From positions 1 to 35,304 of the forward strand of contig NZ_JAEINN010000022.1 of NCBI RefSeq assembly GCF_016342405.1: 35,304 nucleotides of DNA, written 5' to 3'. The notes under the pieces were generated by a model. It saw only the letters and a program-made list of their open reading frames with translations. It was not told where the DNA came from and ran no database searches. Positions 25,869 through 34,503 of the stretch are shown in pieces. Source of the stretch: Maridesulfovibrio ferrireducens. GTDB taxonomy: Bacteria; Desulfobacterota; Desulfovibrionia; Desulfovibrionales; Desulfovibrionaceae. The position numbers and the translations under genes are program-made. Numbering within the stretch: position 1 is the stretch's first letter; each line of letters begins with the position of its first letter.

Positions 25869-26681
25869 ATGACAAAAATATTTCTGACAATTCTACTTAT
25901 CATCCTGATGATCCCTCTTCCTCTGATCATCGTCATGACTATCGCAAACCGCAAAGAACTTATGCTGCGTGGAACCAGACAAGCTGTATACGACCTGCTT
26001 ATATCTGTAGCAACCACAGTAATAAGCATGCTTACGGCAACCCTGACTCGCCCGTTTGACTTTCTCTGCCGGGATATACATCCAGAAAAAGAAGGTAATC
26101 CTCTACCTGTTCTTATGACTCACGGCCTTTATCATAATAAAACAGCGTGGTTTCTCATGAAGCCGAGACTGCGTAAAGCCGGCTACAGCAACCTTAATAC
26201 ATGGTCATACAACAGCTTCACGACTTCGTATCCCGAACTTGTTCTTAAACTGCGAAGGCGTATCCTTAAACTTTATGCGGAAAACAATAATCAGAAAATT
26301 GTGCTTATAGGCCATAGTCTTGGAGGATTAATTATTAAAGGAGCCGTATCCGATCCTGCTGTTGCGGAATCAGTTGCTAAAGTTATCACCCTCGGAACCC
26401 CTTTTCGCGGCAGCCTGTTAGCAAAAATCGCTCCGGGAAGATTAGGACGCAGCCTGCATCCAGAGAATTCACTTTTTCAAACAATTCATACAACCCCACC
26501 ACTCAATTTTATTCAAAAAACGGCTATATTTTCGCCTGTAGATGAAATGGTTCTACCATGGAAAAACCTACTGCCCCGCGAAACAGACTGGAAGACATTA
26601 CCCTGTCCGGCAATGGGGCATGTTGCTATGCTCTACAGCCCCAAAATCACAAACATGATCATCCGGATTATGCAGCAATAA
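25869..26681 (+). CDS. Membrane-anchored alpha/beta hydrolase (triacylglycerol lipase-like esterase)
   Basis: 270 residues. An N-terminal membrane helix (about 3-23) is followed by an alpha/beta hydrolase fold with oxyanion-side HG in LMTHGLYHNK, nucleophile S150 in GHSLGG, a likely acid D225 in SPVDEMV and catalytic H251 in MGHVAML. The triad is therefore complete. The pattern resembles small lipase/PGAP1-like esterases acting on lipids or other esters at the membrane. No lipase chaperone gene is nearby. The gene is monocistronic and converges on the HEAT-REC gene, with a hairpin between them. Confidence 0.87.
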   Translation: MTKIFLTILLIILMIPLPLIIVMTIANRKELMLRGTRQAVYDLLISVATTVISMLTATLTRPFDFLCRDIHPEKEGNPLPVLMTHGLYHNKTAWFLMKPRLRKAGYSNLNTWSYNSFTTSYPELVLKLRRRILKLYAENNNQKIVLIGHSLGGLIIKGAVSDPAVAESVAKVITLGTPFRGSLLAKIAPGRLGRSLHPENSLFQTIHTTPPLNFIQKTAIFSPVDEMVLPWKNLLPRETDWKTLPCPAMGHVAMLYSPKITNMIIRIMQQ

Positions 26682-26712
26682 AAAAAGGGAGAGGACTATT
26701 ATCCTCTCCCTT
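26680..26712 (-). terminator. Rho-independent terminator of the CheX/HEAT-REC operon
   Basis: A perfect 11-bp stem, AAGGGAGAGGA (26685-26695) with TCCTCTCCCTT (26702-26712), and a 6-base loop. On the minus strand it is followed by about seven T, so it serves the minus-strand operon best. On the plus strand the trailing sequence (CATATT) is a poor T run, but it may also slow transcription from the hydrolase gene. Confidence 0.85.
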
Positions 26713-26749
26713 CATATTAAATCAAAATATCAACAATCTACTGCACGTC

Positions 26750-28339
26750 CTAAGAAACATATTCCTCGATTTTAGCTTTAAGCTGATCAGGCGTAAAAGG
26801 CTTGGTGATAAAATCGGTAACACCGGTCTTCTTCGCCAATTCAAGCTGAGAAACTTCTGATTCTGTCGTAACCATAATTATCGGGGTTGTTTCAAATCCA
26901 TCAGTCATTCTAAGCTTTGAAACAAGCTCCATTCCATCCATTACAGGCATGTTCATGTCTGTAATAACAATATCAAACTTATCACCCTGCTCAGCAAAAG
27001 AATATGCTTCCTGCCCGTTCTCAGCAATTGAAGGTTCAAAACCGATATTTGTAAGGATGCTACGGTAAAGAGCGAGCATTGATTTAGAATCATCAACGGC
27101 GAGAGCTTTTTTACTTCCGGCTTCAACAGTCTCAGGAAGCCTTGCTATATCTGCGTCTGCAACTTCTCCGCCTATCTCCGCAAGCTTACCGCGAAAGGCT
27201 TCATGAACTTCAAAATCTTTGGAGGCGACAACGGCGTTCATCATAAAACGACCGATTTTGCCTTCATTATAAAGCCCTTCAAAAATATTCAAAGCTTTCG
27301 CTGTAACAACTGCTCTGATAATTTTTCCGGCTTTACTTCCCCCCTTACTGACCATTTCAACCATCTTTTTAATAACCCCGGGATTAACCAAACGGTCAAG
27401 ACCGTTAATAACCGCAAGAGTTATCAATTCATCATCATTATCAAGCCCATCAATGAGACTGATCACACCCTTCATTGTTCCGATGTTACCAATGGCTTCA
27501 TATATGGCATATTTTACACTGGAATCTGTAGAATATTCCTTATCAAGAGCATCCATAAGAATTTCAAGACCGCTCTTGTCACCGATAAAACCAAGAACGT
27601 TTGCCGCAAGAATCATATCATCCTTGTCTGCCTCCGGAGTAATTACTTTCCGAAGGTAAGGAACTGTTTTAGCGCCAAGTTCTGTCAGACAGTCTGTCAC
27701 AACCCTGCGGACAGTAGGATTTCTGTGATGTAAATTCTCCACAATAAAATTCAGAGAAGACTCACAGCCGATAGAAGTTAAAGCTTCAACTGCTTTCCAT
27801 GTGGTTAAATCGCAAACTTCATAATTGGCATCTTCATTATTGCATTTAACGATGGTGATCAGAGACTCGACGGACTTTTCATCTTTCAGCTCACCGGCCA
27901 CTTCAATAGACATTGAGGCAACCAGATCATCTTCATTCGTGATATTAGCACGGAAAATATCGAGAGCGTACTCCCCCCCTATCTTTGAAAGAGAGGTCAA
28001 CAACTCAAAAAGCAGATCTGTATCATCTGTCTGCTCCGCTAAAACAGAAAGAACCGGAACCGCTGTTTTAAACTTAAACTCTCCGCATGACCTTATACAA
28101 AGGACTTTAAGTTTATCATTTTCACTTTCCAATAATTTAACAGCGCTGCTTTCATCAGAAGAAAGCACTCCGTTTAACGCACTCACAACCATATAATCTA
28201 CAGAAGTATCTCCAAGAGGATTCTGGAATAAATCAAGAAGCGGATCGAGATCAGCAATATCCTTCCCCATTGAAACTTCATTCAGAATACTGATTTTGTC
28301 CAAAAATGATTGTTCTCTAAACCCGATCAGACTAGACAT
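26750..28339 (-). CDS. HEAT-repeat protein with C-terminal response-regulator receiver domain
   Basis: 529 residues. Residues about 15-400 are a run of HEAT-like helical repeats (patterns such as 'AVPVLSVLAEQTDD', 'SVESLITIVKCNN', 'TVPYLRKVITPEADKDDMILAANVLGFIGD'), a scaffold for protein binding. Residues about 410-529 are a CheY-like receiver with acidic pocket (LAVDDSK), phosphoacceptor D461 in VITDMNMPVMDG, T in MVTTES and K in FITKPFTP. The receiver output is probably a change in scaffold binding. It lies 35 bases downstream of cheX in one operon ending at the 26680 terminator. CheX-type phosphatases act on CheY-like receivers, so this domain is the obvious substrate. Confidence 0.9.
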   Translation of the reverse strand: MSSLIGFREQSFLDKISILNEVSMGKDIADLDPLLDLFQNPLGDTSVDYMVVSALNGVLSSDESSAVKLLESENDKLKVLCIRSCGEFKFKTAVPVLSVLAEQTDDTDLLFELLTSLSKIGGEYALDIFRANITNEDDLVASMSIEVAGELKDEKSVESLITIVKCNNEDANYEVCDLTTWKAVEALTSIGCESSLNFIVENLHHRNPTVRRVVTDCLTELGAKTVPYLRKVITPEADKDDMILAANVLGFIGDKSGLEILMDALDKEYSTDSSVKYAIYEAIGNIGTMKGVISLIDGLDNDDELITLAVINGLDRLVNPGVIKKMVEMVSKGGSKAGKIIRAVVTAKALNIFEGLYNEGKIGRFMMNAVVASKDFEVHEAFRGKLAEIGGEVADADIARLPETVEAGSKKALAVDDSKSMLALYRSILTNIGFEPSIAENGQEAYSFAEQGDKFDIVITDMNMPVMDGMELVSKLRMTDGFETTPIIMVTTESEVSQLELAKKTGVTDFITKPFTPDQLKAKIEEYVS

Positions 28340-28374
28340 ATTAGTGACTCTCTTTTTTTCATTAAAGCAGGATG

Positions 28375-28833
28375 TTACTCGAAACTGAATTCGATGGTAA
28401 ACTCTCCGGCCTCGCAGGTAAAAGGAATGGCCATTATGGGGGTAGAGGCCATATGTGAAATAGAGTGATTATCCCCCATAATTACAGACGGAGTGGAACC
28501 GGAAAAAGTCAGCCCCTGCTCGACAAGCCCGGCTCTGGCCTGGCCTGAAATCATATTAGTGATTTCACCGACAGCATCCTGAACATCCTGCAAAATATCC
28601 TGAATATCATCGCCAAGCATGTTCTTGACAATTGTAACAGCACAATTTTTTGTAAATGTGATTGAAATTGTTCCATTCATATCACCGGTGATACCGACTA
28701 ACCCAGTAACATCACCAACTGCGGTTTTCCCTTTTTTTACATAAGGCTTACCGGGTTTCGGAGTAATCATAGCCATCATAGATAAAACATCTACAGCGGC
28801 TTTGATAAACGGTTTTGCTAATTCAACTTTCAT
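28375..28833 (-). CDS. cheX: CheX-family chemotaxis phosphatase
   Basis: 152 residues, normal length. The CheC/CheX active-site helix is present once: D86-AVGEITNMISGQA with E90 and N93 forming the ExxN signature that inserts into a phosphorylated CheY. The preceding segments (TGDMNGTISITFTKNCAVTIVKNMLGDD) and the C-terminal strands match the CheX fold. CheX dephosphorylates CheY-like receivers; here the partner is likely the HEAT-REC protein encoded 35 bases downstream. No other chemotaxis genes are in the window, so this is a detached module rather than part of the main cluster. Confidence 0.9.
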   Translation of the reverse strand: MKVELAKPFIKAAVDVLSMMAMITPKPGKPYVKKGKTAVGDVTGLVGITGDMNGTISITFTKNCAVTIVKNMLGDDIQDILQDVQDAVGEITNMISGQARAGLVEQGLTFSGSTPSVIMGDNHSISHMASTPIMAIPFTCEAGEFTIEFSFE

Positions 28834-29177
28834 AAAGCTTTCCCTTTATCAGACGTCATTCCCTAAACGGGAGTGCCTACCTAAAGTTGCAAGTTTTCCA
28901 CAAGATAAAGACATAATTTTCTTGGATACTAACTATAAAGATGAAAAGGTTCAAGAACCTTAGAAAGAATAATGCTTTTTTCATTCATACAGTTGATCCT
29001 CCGGATCATAAATTCAATATCTTGTTTAGAAAACCCAAAACAGAACATTCTTCAGTATAATCTTTTTTTATATACAAAGACAAGTTCGCTGTTGTTACTG
29101 TTGCAGGCTCCATGATGATTATGTAATTCAAATAAATACATTAAAAAAAAGAGCTAATCTTATACTTGGATGGAAAC
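28834..29177. other. Intergenic region between cheX and the nucleoside transporter
   Basis: 344 bases between divergent genes. It contains a compact inverted repeat AAGGTTC-AA-GAACCTT (28946-28961), a second palindrome TGATCC-N3-GGATCA (28994-29008), and a TATAAT at 29056-29061 pointing towards the transporter, without a good -35 box. No coding frame, RNA gene or recognisable purine riboswitch was seen. The palindromes are candidate operator sites for either gene. Confidence 0.45.
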
Positions 29178-30419
29178 ATGATTCAAAGCATCTTCGGTTT
29201 ATTCGGATTAATGGTTATAGCTTGGGCGGTCAGTGAAAATAAACGTCATATCCGTTTTAAAAGCATAGCCATAGGACTGCTTCTTCAAATTATCGTTGCT
29301 ACTATGATGCTGAAAATTCCGGCATTCAGTAATGCTATGATGTCTTTGAATCACGCTGTTGAAGCTTTGCAAGAGGCTACCGAGGCCGGAACAAGTTTTC
29401 TTTTCGGATACCTCGGAGGCGGCCCGCTTCCTTTTTCTGAAATTTCACATGGAGCAAGCTGGACTTTAGCCTTCAGGGCATTGCCTCTCATTTTAGTCGT
29501 AAGCGCCTTATCCGCACTTCTTTTTTACTGGCGTATCATTCCAATCATTGTAAAAGCATTCTGCTTTGTTCTACAAAAAACAATGAACATCGGCGGCGCA
29601 TTGGGGCTTAGTGTGGCAGCAAACATTTTTGTAGGCATGGTAGAAGCTCCGATAATTGTCGCCCCCTATGTCAAATCAATGAGCCGCAGTGAACTTATGA
29701 CCTTGATGGTCAGTGGGATGGCAACTATTTCAGGAACAGTTCTGGTACTTTATGCATCAATTCTTAACCCTGTACTTCCAGGAGCCTTAGGACATATTCT
29801 TACAGCATCAATTATCAGCGCTCCGGCGGCTATTCTCATCGCGCAGCTGATGGTTCCTGAAACAACAGACACCCTTGCCGGAAACGGAGTTAATATCACA
29901 AGTCCAGCCTCAAGCTCAATGGATGCAATTACCAAAGGAGCTTCTGACGGAGTCAAACTTCTTATCACTGTAGTCGCGCTGCTTCTTGTCCTGATAGCTC
30001 TTGTCTCGCTTGCAAATCAAATTTTACATTTTTTCCCCGATGTATACGGCGAACCACTTACACTACAACGCATACTCAGTGTCATAATGTGGCCAATTGT
30101 GTGGCTCATGGGAATCCCCGCATCCGAAGCTTCAACAGCAGCAGGACTGATGGGTACCAAGACAGTTCTCAATGAATTTCTGGCCTACCTCCAACTTGCA
30201 AACCTTTCTCCGGGTTTGCTGTCACCAAGGTCCACAATAATTATGACTTATGCTATGTGTGGATTTGCTAATTTAGGAAGCTTGGGTATTTTGATAGGAG
30301 GCCTCACAGCAATTGCACCTTCACGCAAAGAGGAGATTGTGGAAATGGGAATGAAATCAATTATAGGCGGAACATTGGCAACCTGCATGACAGGTACAAT
30401 AGTCGGAATTCTTTATTAA
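29178..30419 (+). CDS. CNT-family nucleoside transporter (NupC-like)
   Basis: 413 residues from the ATG at 29178, preceded by GGATGG; the TTG at 29166 would add four residues. It has the CNT layout: N-terminal helices, the conserved GxSxx/EAP region (NIFVGMVEAPIIVAPYVKSMSRSELMTLMVSGMATISG), and the late motif GIPASEASTAAGLMGTKTVLNEF, followed by STIIMTYAMCGFANLGSLGILIGG. These proteins import nucleosides with sodium or protons. The next gene, a CLC channel, begins 4 bases after its stop, so the two are co-transcribed. The exact substrate preference (pyrimidine or purine) cannot be read. Confidence 0.93.
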   Translation: MIQSIFGLFGLMVIAWAVSENKRHIRFKSIAIGLLLQIIVATMMLKIPAFSNAMMSLNHAVEALQEATEAGTSFLFGYLGGGPLPFSEISHGASWTLAFRALPLILVVSALSALLFYWRIIPIIVKAFCFVLQKTMNIGGALGLSVAANIFVGMVEAPIIVAPYVKSMSRSELMTLMVSGMATISGTVLVLYASILNPVLPGALGHILTASIISAPAAILIAQLMVPETTDTLAGNGVNITSPASSSMDAITKGASDGVKLLITVVALLLVLIALVSLANQILHFFPDVYGEPLTLQRILSVIMWPIVWLMGIPASEASTAAGLMGTKTVLNEFLAYLQLANLSPGLLSPRSTIIMTYAMCGFANLGSLGILIGGLTAIAPSRKEEIVEMGMKSIIGGTLATCMTGTIVGILY

Positions 30420-30423
30420 AAAA

Positions 30424-32163
30424 ATGAATCCCCCTGAACACACGCCACTATTACAGAGCTTTCTGCATAAAAGAATGCCCGCGAAGAATGCTCTCTTGAT
30501 CATTGCCGCGATTGTCGTAGGGATATGTTCAGCGTTGGCTGCGATAGCACTGAATACGGCGTTGGAATTCTTTAATCAGCTCAGAATGAATAATTCCGAT
30601 CACTGGTGGATATTTATTCTTCCAGCTCTTGGAACCGCTACAGCAGTTGTTTTGAGTAAAAACATTTTTAAAGAATCCGGAGGACACGGAGTAGGCGAAG
30701 TTATCGCCAAAGTAGGTCTCAAACAAGGAATACTTCGGCCTATATCCATCATAAGCGCTCTCTTGACCAGTCTGCTTACAATTGCCAGCGGTGGCTCTGC
30801 CGGACCGGAAGCCCCTGTTGTTGTCAGCGGGTCTTCAATGGGTTCTAACTTATCCAGACTTTTAAAAATGAGCGGTCAATCGAGGATGACTCTTATCGGC
30901 TGCGGAGCTGCCGGATCAATTTCAGCGATATTCAACGCCCCTGTTACAGGGATGATTTTTGCAGTTGAGATTATTCTTGGAGAATGGACTCCTTACAACC
31001 TTGTACCGATTGCAATTTCTTCCGTTGTTGCCACGCAGACATCCAGAATTCTCGAAGGAAATGTTATTCCTTTCAGTGAACAATTTCCCCCGATGGGCTT
31101 CGCAGACTTAGGAATAACAATATTATTGGCGGTACTCACAGCCCTGATATCTGTCGCATTTGTACGATCAATACGACAAATAGGTTCCCTGTCAGCGTCG
31201 ATCAGCAGCATTCCCTGGCTGAAAGCTGCACTGGGAGGGCTTGCTGTCGGCTTAGTCGGACTATTCCTCCCTCTAGCCCTCGGAGAAGGATACAAATCCA
31301 TCAGGATGGCAATTCACGGAACTTTCCCGCCGGGCATAACTTTCATAGCTATATTGGTGCTAGCCAGAATATTAACAACGTCATTGACGCTGGGCAGCGG
31401 AGGACTTGGTGGTATATTTGCCCCATGCCTAGTCATAGGGTCGACCTTTGGTGTTTTTTTTCATCGCACTTTATCTACAATAATACCGAGTGGATGGATT
31501 ACAGGAGAGTCTGCCTACGTAATGCTCGGCATGGCGGGAGTCCTGAGTGGAGTAATGCAAGCCCCTTTAACAAGTGTCTTTCTGGTTTTAGAGATAACCA
31601 ACAGTTATCAGGCTGTGATGCACATCATGACCGTCACATTTATATCATCAATGCTCACCCATGCATTTGAACCATCCTCCTTCTACTTCAAAGATCTCGT
31701 AGAAAAAGGACAGCTTCTAAGACCTAAAACTGATGAAAAAATATTAGCCGACATCAACCCTGAAAATCTTATCTGCAAAAATTTAACAGAAGTTTGTCCG
31801 CAAATGCCTGTGATAGATTTTTTAAATGTTCTCAAAAACACGAACCAAACCCACATCCCGATTATCGACAGTGAGACAAAAGATTTTATGGGTATGATTG
31901 ATGTAGCTTCTGCAAGATCTTCAATTTTAGATCCGGAACATCAACACAGTAATATTAGTGAAGTTGCAACGGATAAGAACACTCCGAAAATAGAAAAAGG
32001 AATGGGAACGGCTGAAATTCTGGAAATAATGAATAAAAGTGGCAAAAGAACATTGCCTGTAATGAAAAATGGAGAATTCATGGGATTTATAACAAAGGAA
32101 GATATTCTTTCAGCTTATCGTGGAGAAATGAAAAATTATGAGAACTGTGACAACTTATTCTAA
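30424..32163 (+). CDS. CLC-family chloride channel/exchanger with CBS domain pair
   Basis: 579 residues. Residues about 20-430 hold the CLC membrane core with selectivity motifs GGHGV (30690 region), GGSAGPEAPVV and GGLGGIFAPCLVIGSTFG. The usual GREGP is here GPEAP; the gating glutamate is kept, while R and G are changed. Residues about 435-575 form two CBS domains (cytosolic, adenine-nucleotide sensing in relatives). It moves chloride or another anion across the inner membrane. It is likely co-transcribed with the nucleoside transporter four bases upstream. Its stop codon overlaps, on the opposite strand, that of the binding-protein gene. Confidence 0.92.
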   Translation: MNPPEHTPLLQSFLHKRMPAKNALLIIAAIVVGICSALAAIALNTALEFFNQLRMNNSDHWWIFILPALGTATAVVLSKNIFKESGGHGVGEVIAKVGLKQGILRPISIISALLTSLLTIASGGSAGPEAPVVVSGSSMGSNLSRLLKMSGQSRMTLIGCGAAGSISAIFNAPVTGMIFAVEIILGEWTPYNLVPIAISSVVATQTSRILEGNVIPFSEQFPPMGFADLGITILLAVLTALISVAFVRSIRQIGSLSASISSIPWLKAALGGLAVGLVGLFLPLALGEGYKSIRMAIHGTFPPGITFIAILVLARILTTSLTLGSGGLGGIFAPCLVIGSTFGVFFHRTLSTIIPSGWITGESAYVMLGMAGVLSGVMQAPLTSVFLVLEITNSYQAVMHIMTVTFISSMLTHAFEPSSFYFKDLVEKGQLLRPKTDEKILADINPENLICKNLTEVCPQMPVIDFLNVLKNTNQTHIPIIDSETKDFMGMIDVASARSSILDPEHQHSNISEVATDKNTPKIEKGMGTAEILEIMNKSGKRTLPVMKNGEFMGFITKEDILSAYRGEMKNYENCDNLF

Positions 32164-32936
32164 TTGAGCTCTACTGAATATTTTTTAGCAAGCCGTTCGA
32201 CTTCTCCAAAATTTTGCAAATAACGTATAACTGCACCAATCTCATCAGCCCTTTCAGCCAACGGAGATTTACGAGAAACACCTATATAAACAGGCATCAA
32301 TTTCGGTTTATATTTAAATGAGCATTCTTCAATATAAGGATCCAGACCCATATTCTTTATAAAATAGTTCCCGACCGAATTGGTAGAAATAATGGCTTGA
32401 ACCTCTCCTTTTACCAAACCTTCGAAGACTTCAGCGGTGGTTCCATAAAAAACCCTCACCACCCTGTCATCAAGATCGAACGTCGGAAAATACTTGGCTC
32501 CTCTTTTCACTCCGACTCTTAAACCGACTAAATCAATATAACGGTTAATCTTATTTCCTGCCCCTTTTTTAACATAAAAACTTTTTATAGATTTAGTTTT
32601 ATATGGAGGTGAAACATACCGTATATAATCATTCCTTTCATTTCTAAACAACACACTTGTAAGAACATCTATCTCGCCAGATTTTAATTCATCAAGGCTA
32701 CTATCGAAAGGCACAGGCGCAAATTTTACTTTTAATCCCATATGCTTAAAAATATCTCGAACCAAGTCACAATCAAAACCCTCAAATTTTCCTTCGTCAA
32801 GAATCATCCAAGGCGGAAAGGACGCAAAACCAACTGTAACAACACCCTGAGCGTATGCGTTGGTATGAGCATATAAAAAGAACGTCATACACAGCAAGAA
32901 CAGACTTTTAAGAGCAATATTATTCAGCCGTGTCAT
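32160..32936 (-). CDS. Periplasmic amino-acid-type solute-binding protein (family 3), orphan
   Basis: 258 residues from the ATG at 32936; the frame extends to an ATG at 32981 but the signal peptide fits best from MTRLNNIALKSL. Cleavage is likely after AYA (NAYAQG). The mature part follows the family 3 binding fold: VTVGFASFPPWMI, EGFDCDLVRDIFKHMGL, DELKSGEIDVLTSVLFRNERNDYIRYVSPPY, LVGLRVGVKRG, and a C-terminal lobe. No permease or ATPase gene is near, so it may feed a distant transporter or act as a sensor input. The start lies inside the end of a 62-codon ORF, implying coupled translation. Its stop overlaps that of the CLC gene. Confidence 0.85.
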   Translation of the reverse strand: MTRLNNIALKSLFLLCMTFFLYAHTNAYAQGVVTVGFASFPPWMILDEGKFEGFDCDLVRDIFKHMGLKVKFAPVPFDSSLDELKSGEIDVLTSVLFRNERNDYIRYVSPPYKTKSIKSFYVKKGAGNKINRYIDLVGLRVGVKRGAKYFPTFDLDDRVVRVFYGTTAEVFEGLVKGEVQAIISTNSVGNYFIKNMGLDPYIEECSFKYKPKLMPVYIGVSRKSPLAERADEIGAVIRYLQNFGEVERLAKKYSVELN

Positions 32937-33108
32937 CGTCGTCTTTGTAATATTCTTCAATAATATTAAAATCTTCAACATACTTATCTTTGACCACCCT
33001 ATCAGCGACTTTACCCATAATCATGCGTAATTTTTCAATAATTTCAGGGTCATCTTTCATTATACTTTTAGAACTATTCAAAAACTTGAGTGGAATTTTT
33101 TCTTTCAC
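32920..33108 (-). CDS. Small acidic hypothetical protein (62 residues)
   Basis: GTG start at 33108 with a clear AGAGGG ribosome-binding site 4-5 bases upstream, unusually good for a random frame. A basic N-terminal stretch (KEKIPLKFLNSSKSIMK) is followed by a helical, strongly acidic part ending in YYKDDDDTAE. No family recognised. It overlaps the start of the binding-protein gene by 17 bases in another frame, so it may be a short coupled leader or a genuine small protein. Confidence 0.55.
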   Translation of the reverse strand: MKEKIPLKFLNSSKSIMKDDPEIIEKLRMIMGKVADRVVKDKYVEDFNIIEEYYKDDDDTAE

Positions 33109-33417
33109 CTAACCCTCTGCATAAAAGACACAATCATTATTAAGCAATAAAACAAACATATCCTCCGCAAATATTTCAATAATAACTTAACGCTACAGTA
33201 TATATAGAATCACATCAAGAACTTATAGCGGTCCATGCTTATTTAATAAAAATATCGTGCAAAATTGAGCATATACCACTTTAGTTAAGAAATAATTTCA
33301 CTAATACATTTAAAATATAACTACATTTACTTTTTCTTATTATTATAATAAATTATGTAAAAATAGAATAATTTTTAAATTCAGACTCGTTATAACATCC
33401 TCATAGGACATAAAAGA
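33109..33417. other. AT-rich intergenic region
   Basis: 309 bases between divergent genes, very AT-rich. It carries a TATAAT at 33344-33349 on the plus strand, about 70 bases before the HD-GYP start, without a recognisable -35 box. No coding frame, hairpin terminator or RNA gene is evident. Confidence 0.4.
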
Positions 33418-34482
33418 ATGAGCAGTCAGGCTAAACAAGACAACTTGATTCCAGAAGAATATCTACAAATAAGCTCCAATATTGTCAGCACATTCGGAAA
33501 TAGGACACCTGTCTCATTATGTATATATGATGAAGAGTTTTCGAGAGTTGCTCCTCTCTTTCCTAAAGAAACAAGGCTCACTCCCAAAAAGAAAGAACAA
33601 ATGATCAAACAGTGTCTTGAAGGAAACCTTTTTATTACCAAAGATGACTATGCTGGGCTTGCCGGACACATTAGCCAAAACCTTGGAGCATTGCTCACTG
33701 AACACTATCTGGATGAAACTGCTGCTGCTGAAATTTTTTATTCCGGTATATTAGAAAAAATACGATCTTTCTATAGCAATCCTATAACTGAAACCCTTGA
33801 TCAACTAAAAGCAGTTCTAGCTATTTTTAGTGAATATGTGTGGGTAGACAGAAATCGATGGTCATATTTTTTTAATACATTACGAAGAGAAAATGACCTT
33901 TGCTGCCATTCAGTTAATACTTTGTTCGTTGGTACGGCAGTATACCTTAAAACAGTACACAAAGGAGACGAAAAGCTTGAACTCAACTCACTTGGATTAG
34001 GCTTAATTTTACACGACATAGGCATGACTCAAATTCCCGCAGCACTTATGACAAAAAACGGGCCTTTCTTGTATAAAGAAAAACAACGAATGCAAGAACA
34101 TGTTGATATCGCAGAAAAAATGATTAACCGTCTGGAGATAAAAGACGAAATGGTGAGATCCTGCATTCTTGACCATCATGAAAGATTAGACGGAAGTGGC
34201 TATCCAAGAGGTCGACGAACTGAGTCAATCTCAACTGAAACTAAAGTATGTAGCGTTGCAGACGCCTTTTGCGCCATGATATCCAAAAGATGGCATAGAA
34301 ACGGAATTAACCCGATTCTTGCAGCTATAGTTCTAACTGAAAGCAGTAAGCGCTATGACAAAAATCTTACATCCGCATTAGTCTCATTTATTATTTCAAA
34401 TAATCCAGAAATGCAGACCTTAATAAAGGATAGAGAAAAAATGCAACAATTAAGAGCGTTAGCATTAAAGCAATGTGATTAA
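33418..34482 (+). CDS. HD-GYP domain cyclic-di-GMP phosphodiesterase (second copy type)
   Basis: 354 residues. The N-terminal 130 residues are not recognised. The HD-GYP domain occupies about 160-340 with all key positions: H164 in CCHSVN, H199-D200 in HDIGM, H228, HHE at 253-255 followed by DGSGYP, with GYP at 261-263. It should hydrolyse cyclic-di-GMP. AGGA 9 bases before the ATG is the ribosome-binding site. It lacks a receiver domain and membrane segment, so its input comes from the N-terminal region or a partner. It converges on the 200-residue hypothetical gene after 21 bases. Confidence 0.91.
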   Translation: MSSQAKQDNLIPEEYLQISSNIVSTFGNRTPVSLCIYDEEFSRVAPLFPKETRLTPKKKEQMIKQCLEGNLFITKDDYAGLAGHISQNLGALLTEHYLDETAAAEIFYSGILEKIRSFYSNPITETLDQLKAVLAIFSEYVWVDRNRWSYFFNTLRRENDLCCHSVNTLFVGTAVYLKTVHKGDEKLELNSLGLGLILHDIGMTQIPAALMTKNGPFLYKEKQRMQEHVDIAEKMINRLEIKDEMVRSCILDHHERLDGSGYPRGRRTESISTETKVCSVADAFCAMISKRWHRNGINPILAAIVLTESSKRYDKNLTSALVSFIISNNPEMQTLIKDREKMQQLRALALKQCD

Positions 34483-34503
34483 ACCCGATGCAATTCATCT
34501 AAA

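Noticed and set aside
28834-29177. Riboswitch (for example purine type) upstream of the nucleoside transporter
   Set aside because: No conserved aptamer core or terminator/anti-terminator pair was found.
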